From positions 1-29,646 of IMG/VR virus record IMGVR_UViG_3300009606_000289: a DNA stretch of 29,646 bases; one strand, written 5' to 3'. Positions 28,436-29,646 of this stretch are shown piece after piece. The position numbers and the translations under genes are program-made. The notes under the pieces are model-generated. The model had not been told where the DNA came from. It saw only the letters and a list, made by a program, of their open reading frames with translations, and did no database searches. The DNA is from a virus. Position 1 is the first letter of the stretch, and each line of letters opens with the position of its first letter.

Positions 28436-29012
28436 CTGCCTCTATCTTGTATTGTCTGTATCTAAAAGAAGCTACTCCTTGAAAGTAATCAGTATTCCCT
28501 GAACTTAATTCAAACTCTAGTCCACTCAAAGATGTAGGAAACGCATCTTGAAATACAATTTTAGTTTGTGGATTGTTATTAGAGTCTAGAATAAACAAAG
28601 ACGCATCACTGAAATTTCCTAACGCTTGTTGTTTATCAACTCGGATGTTAGGAAAACGATATGACTGGCTGTTAGAGAAGTCTGTGTATTGCTTGTGTGA
28701 TTCAGGAAAACCTAGACCAATAAGCCATTCATAAAGCTCATTATAGTTTGCCATGTTTTCTTGTATGATAAAGCGAATCATTAATTCACCGTATGCAAGT
28801 TTATCACCCGGCTCATAGTAATCTACGAGAGGTGTTGCAACTTGAGGTGATCCCAATGAAACATCAGGAATGTTCGCCGACTGACAGAAGAATGATACGT
28901 TGGGCAAATTATGAACTAGAAACTTAAAACCATTTGGCTTTAGATAATCTAGTTCACTCGGATTCCCAGCGGACCATGATGCTTCTTTTACACTTGTTAA
29001 GATGTCAACCAT
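28431..29012 (-). CDS. Tail tube-like / baseplate structural protein
   Basis: 193 residues. The pattern NGFKFLVHNLPNVSFFCQSANIPDVSLG, then PLVDYYEPGDKLAYGELMIRFIIQENMANYNELYEWLIGLG and a C-terminal SFRYRQYKIE is the tube-domain pattern shared by T4 gp19, gp48 and gp54 and their marine-phage relatives. It is longer than gp19 (163) and shorter than gp54, so it may be a baseplate or tube-initiation protein rather than the main tube subunit. AGGA upstream of ATG and a late box 28 bases away fit a late structural gene. Next to uvsY, in line with T4 where baseplate genes 25 and 26 follow. Confidence 0.7.
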   Translation of the reverse strand: MVDILTSVKEASWSAGNPSELDYLKPNGFKFLVHNLPNVSFFCQSANIPDVSLGSPQVATPLVDYYEPGDKLAYGELMIRFIIQENMANYNELYEWLIGLGFPESHKQYTDFSNSQSYRFPNIRVDKQQALGNFSDASLFILDSNNNPQTKIVFQDAFPTSLSGLEFELSSGNTDYFQGVASFRYRQYKIEAV

Positions 29013-29039
29013 AGTAATATCCTTAAAAATCGATACTAC

Positions 29040-29047
29040 TATTTATA
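29040..29047 (-). promoter_or_regulatory. T4-type late promoter box for the tail gene
   Basis: Minus-strand TATAAATA, 28 bases before the ATG at 29012. It follows the stop of the 34-residue membrane peptide by 5 bases. Confidence 0.72.
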
Positions 29048-29052
29048 ACGAT

Positions 29053-29157
29053 TTAAACTACTGCGATTGCAGCCATTACGACAGGTGAAGTTACTACTAA
29101 TGCTAATAAAAAAGTAACAACAGTTTCTAGCTTGGCAGTCTTTGCGCCGATTCTCAT
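29053..29157 (-). CDS. Small membrane peptide (34 aa)
   Basis: Found by hand. ATG at 29157 has AAGGA eight bases upstream. The peptide starts MRIGAKTAKLE, with four basic residues, followed by one long hydrophobic segment (VVTFLLALVVTSPVVMAAIAVV without its first residues) to the stop, consistent with a single membrane span, basic end inside. No family recognised. Candidates by type are a small lysis or membrane-modifying protein, but nothing demonstrates either. It sits in the gap between the copper monooxygenase-like gene and the tail gene, with a palindrome and an imperfect late box upstream. Confidence 0.55.
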   Translation of the reverse strand: MRIGAKTAKLETVVTFLLALVVTSPVVMAAIAVV

Positions 29158-29199
29158 TTCTAGTTCCTTGCCTTGTGAGCAGAATAAAGTTAAAATAAA

Positions 29200-29218
29200 G
29201 TGTGTAGATAATACACAC
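29200..29218 (-). repeat. Operator-like palindrome upstream of the membrane peptide
   Basis: GTGTGTA, five bases, TACACAC; perfect 7-bp arms. Same spacer length and similar half-site as the gp45 palindrome (9001-9021). A TATAAGTA string (29222-29229), one mismatch from the late box, lies just before it on the minus strand. The rest of the 29158-29286 gap holds only a further TGACAAA/TTTGTCA inverted repeat at 29269-29284. Confidence 0.4.
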
Positions 29219-29286
29219 ATATACTTATAACAATTATGCGCTCACATGACAAGATTCTAACAAAATAATGACAAAAGTTTGTCAAT

Positions 29287-29646
29287 TTATTCTACATTCT
29301 TCCAAGTAAATGCTCCAAAGAACATTTCATCCTCGCTCATCTGTCCCCAAGGCACTAGTCTGCTTGGATCTGGATTCATTGGATTGTCTGCTGAGTTATC
29401 AAACGCACCCTCTACAAACAATCTAGTTCCTGCAGGAATAAACTTAGGCTCTCTCCACGTATATGAAAGTTGCCAAGCGTAGTCGTACTTAGGAATATCA
29501 ATCAACTCTTCTTCAGTACCATCAGCATAGATTGCTTTTGCTTTCATGCTCTTACCACGGAAATGCATGTGAGGCAAGAATGTATGCAATCTGATATCAT
29601 TCTTCAATGTAATCTCTGCTGTCTGTACAAAGTTAGGATCGTATGG
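29287..29646 (-). CDS. Copper type II ascorbate-dependent monooxygenase-like protein, C-terminal part (5' end outside window)
   Basis: At least 119 residues visible; the reading frame is open to the right edge, so the gene starts outside. Hand translation of the first part gives PYDPNFVQTAEITLKNDIRL. The segment FLPHMHFRGKSM has the H-x-H copper pair (29563-29571) of the peptidylglycine hydroxylase C-terminal domain. The DNSADNPMNPDP loop and WGQMSEDEMFFGAF follow; the Met at 29323-29325 fits the third CuM ligand. This closely resembles the C-terminal domain of large secreted copper monooxygenase-like proteins known from Planctomycetes and other marine bacteria. No such gene is standard in T4-like phages. 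The N-terminal copper domain, any signal peptide and the true length cannot be seen. A TTG internal codon is not the start. Confidence 0.75.
   Translation of the reverse strand, partial: PYDPNFVQTAEITLKNDIRLHTFLPHMHFRGKSMKAKAIYADGTEEELIDIPKYDYAWQLSYTWREPKFIPAGTRLFVEGAFDNSADNPMNPDPSRLVPWGQMSEDEMFFGAFTWKNVE

Noticed and set aside
29269-29284. TGACAAA-AG-TTTGTCA inverted repeat after the monooxygenase stop as a terminator
   Set aside because: The arms are AT-rich with a two-base loop and no following T-run in either direction; too weak to call.
3056-29482. Many other plus-strand open frames of 60-120 codons
   Set aside because: All are antisense to genes with recognised products or clear conserved patterns, and none has a convincing start context or protein family.
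1-29646. tRNA genes, CRISPR arrays, insertion sequences, integrase or attachment sites
   Set aside because: Looked for by eye on both strands; no cloverleaf-like segment, spaced repeat array, transposase or recombinase was seen.

Overview
This window is part of a T4-like myovirus genome, almost certainly marine. Apart from one short plus-strand signal, every gene I can support reads on the minus strand, with spacings of a few bases or 1-11 bp overlaps. The backbone is the T4 replication and recombination set in T4 order (reading right to left): tail tube-like protein, UvsY, UvsW, late sigma gp55, gp47, gp46, sliding clamp gp45, clamp loader gp44 and gp62, RegA, DNA polymerase gp43. The accessory load (Hsp20, fatty acid desaturase, peptide deformylase, ClpP-like protease, CobS/CobT-like pair, 2OG oxygenases, Sm-like proteins) is typical of marine cyanophages and pelagiphages. 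No photosynthesis gene and no tRNA are visible, so the host cannot be named; a marine Gram-negative heterotroph or cyanobacterium both fit.

Layout from high to low coordinates, which is the direction of transcription. 29.6-28.4 kb: the C-terminal part of a copper type II monooxygenase-like protein, a 34-residue membrane peptide and a tail tube/baseplate protein. 28.4-26.1 kb: UvsY, UvsW and an Sm-like protein. 25.9 kb: gp55, starting from a divergent promoter pair. 25.3-20.8 kb: a tightly overlapped operon of QueE, a phosphoribosyltransferase, a 63-residue protein, FolE, a DexA-like exonuclease, a DpdA-like transglycosylase and an aspartyl-hydroxylase-like 2OG oxygenase. This is best read as a 7-deazaguanine DNA-modification module. 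20.8-18.3 kb: DsbA, two conserved phage proteins, a mannose-6-phosphate isomerase-type cupin and a glycosyltransferase. 18.3-13.5 kb: QueD, gp47, gp46, peptide deformylase, a small acidic protein and a ClpP-like protease. 13.4-9.7 kb: a protein with HExxH and VWA domains, its MoxR/CobS AAA+ partner and a DUF3310-like protein. 9.6-9.0 kb: two tandem paralogues. 9.0-2.8 kb: gp45, two small proteins, gp44, a TauD-like oxygenase, gp62, RegA, a desaturase, Hsp20, an Sm-like protein and a thermonuclease. 2.75-0 kb: gp43 and the start of a UDP-glucose dehydrogenase-type gene.

Regulation is unusually legible. Eleven minus-strand promoters match the host sigma-70 consensus (TTGACA or TTGACT, a 17-bp spacer in ten and 18 bp in one, then a TATAAT-like -10). 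Several are embedded in the 3' end of the preceding gene. A twelfth, perfect one points the opposite way. Five TATAAATA boxes stand where T4-type late promoters would. No convincing intrinsic terminator was seen, and no gap between genes exceeds 300 bases.

The leads I rate highest are the copper monooxygenase in a phage, the 2OG hydroxylase translationally coupled to DpdA, the HExxH-VWA/AAA+ pair, the structured leader of hsp20, and the isolated plus-strand promoter opposite gp55.
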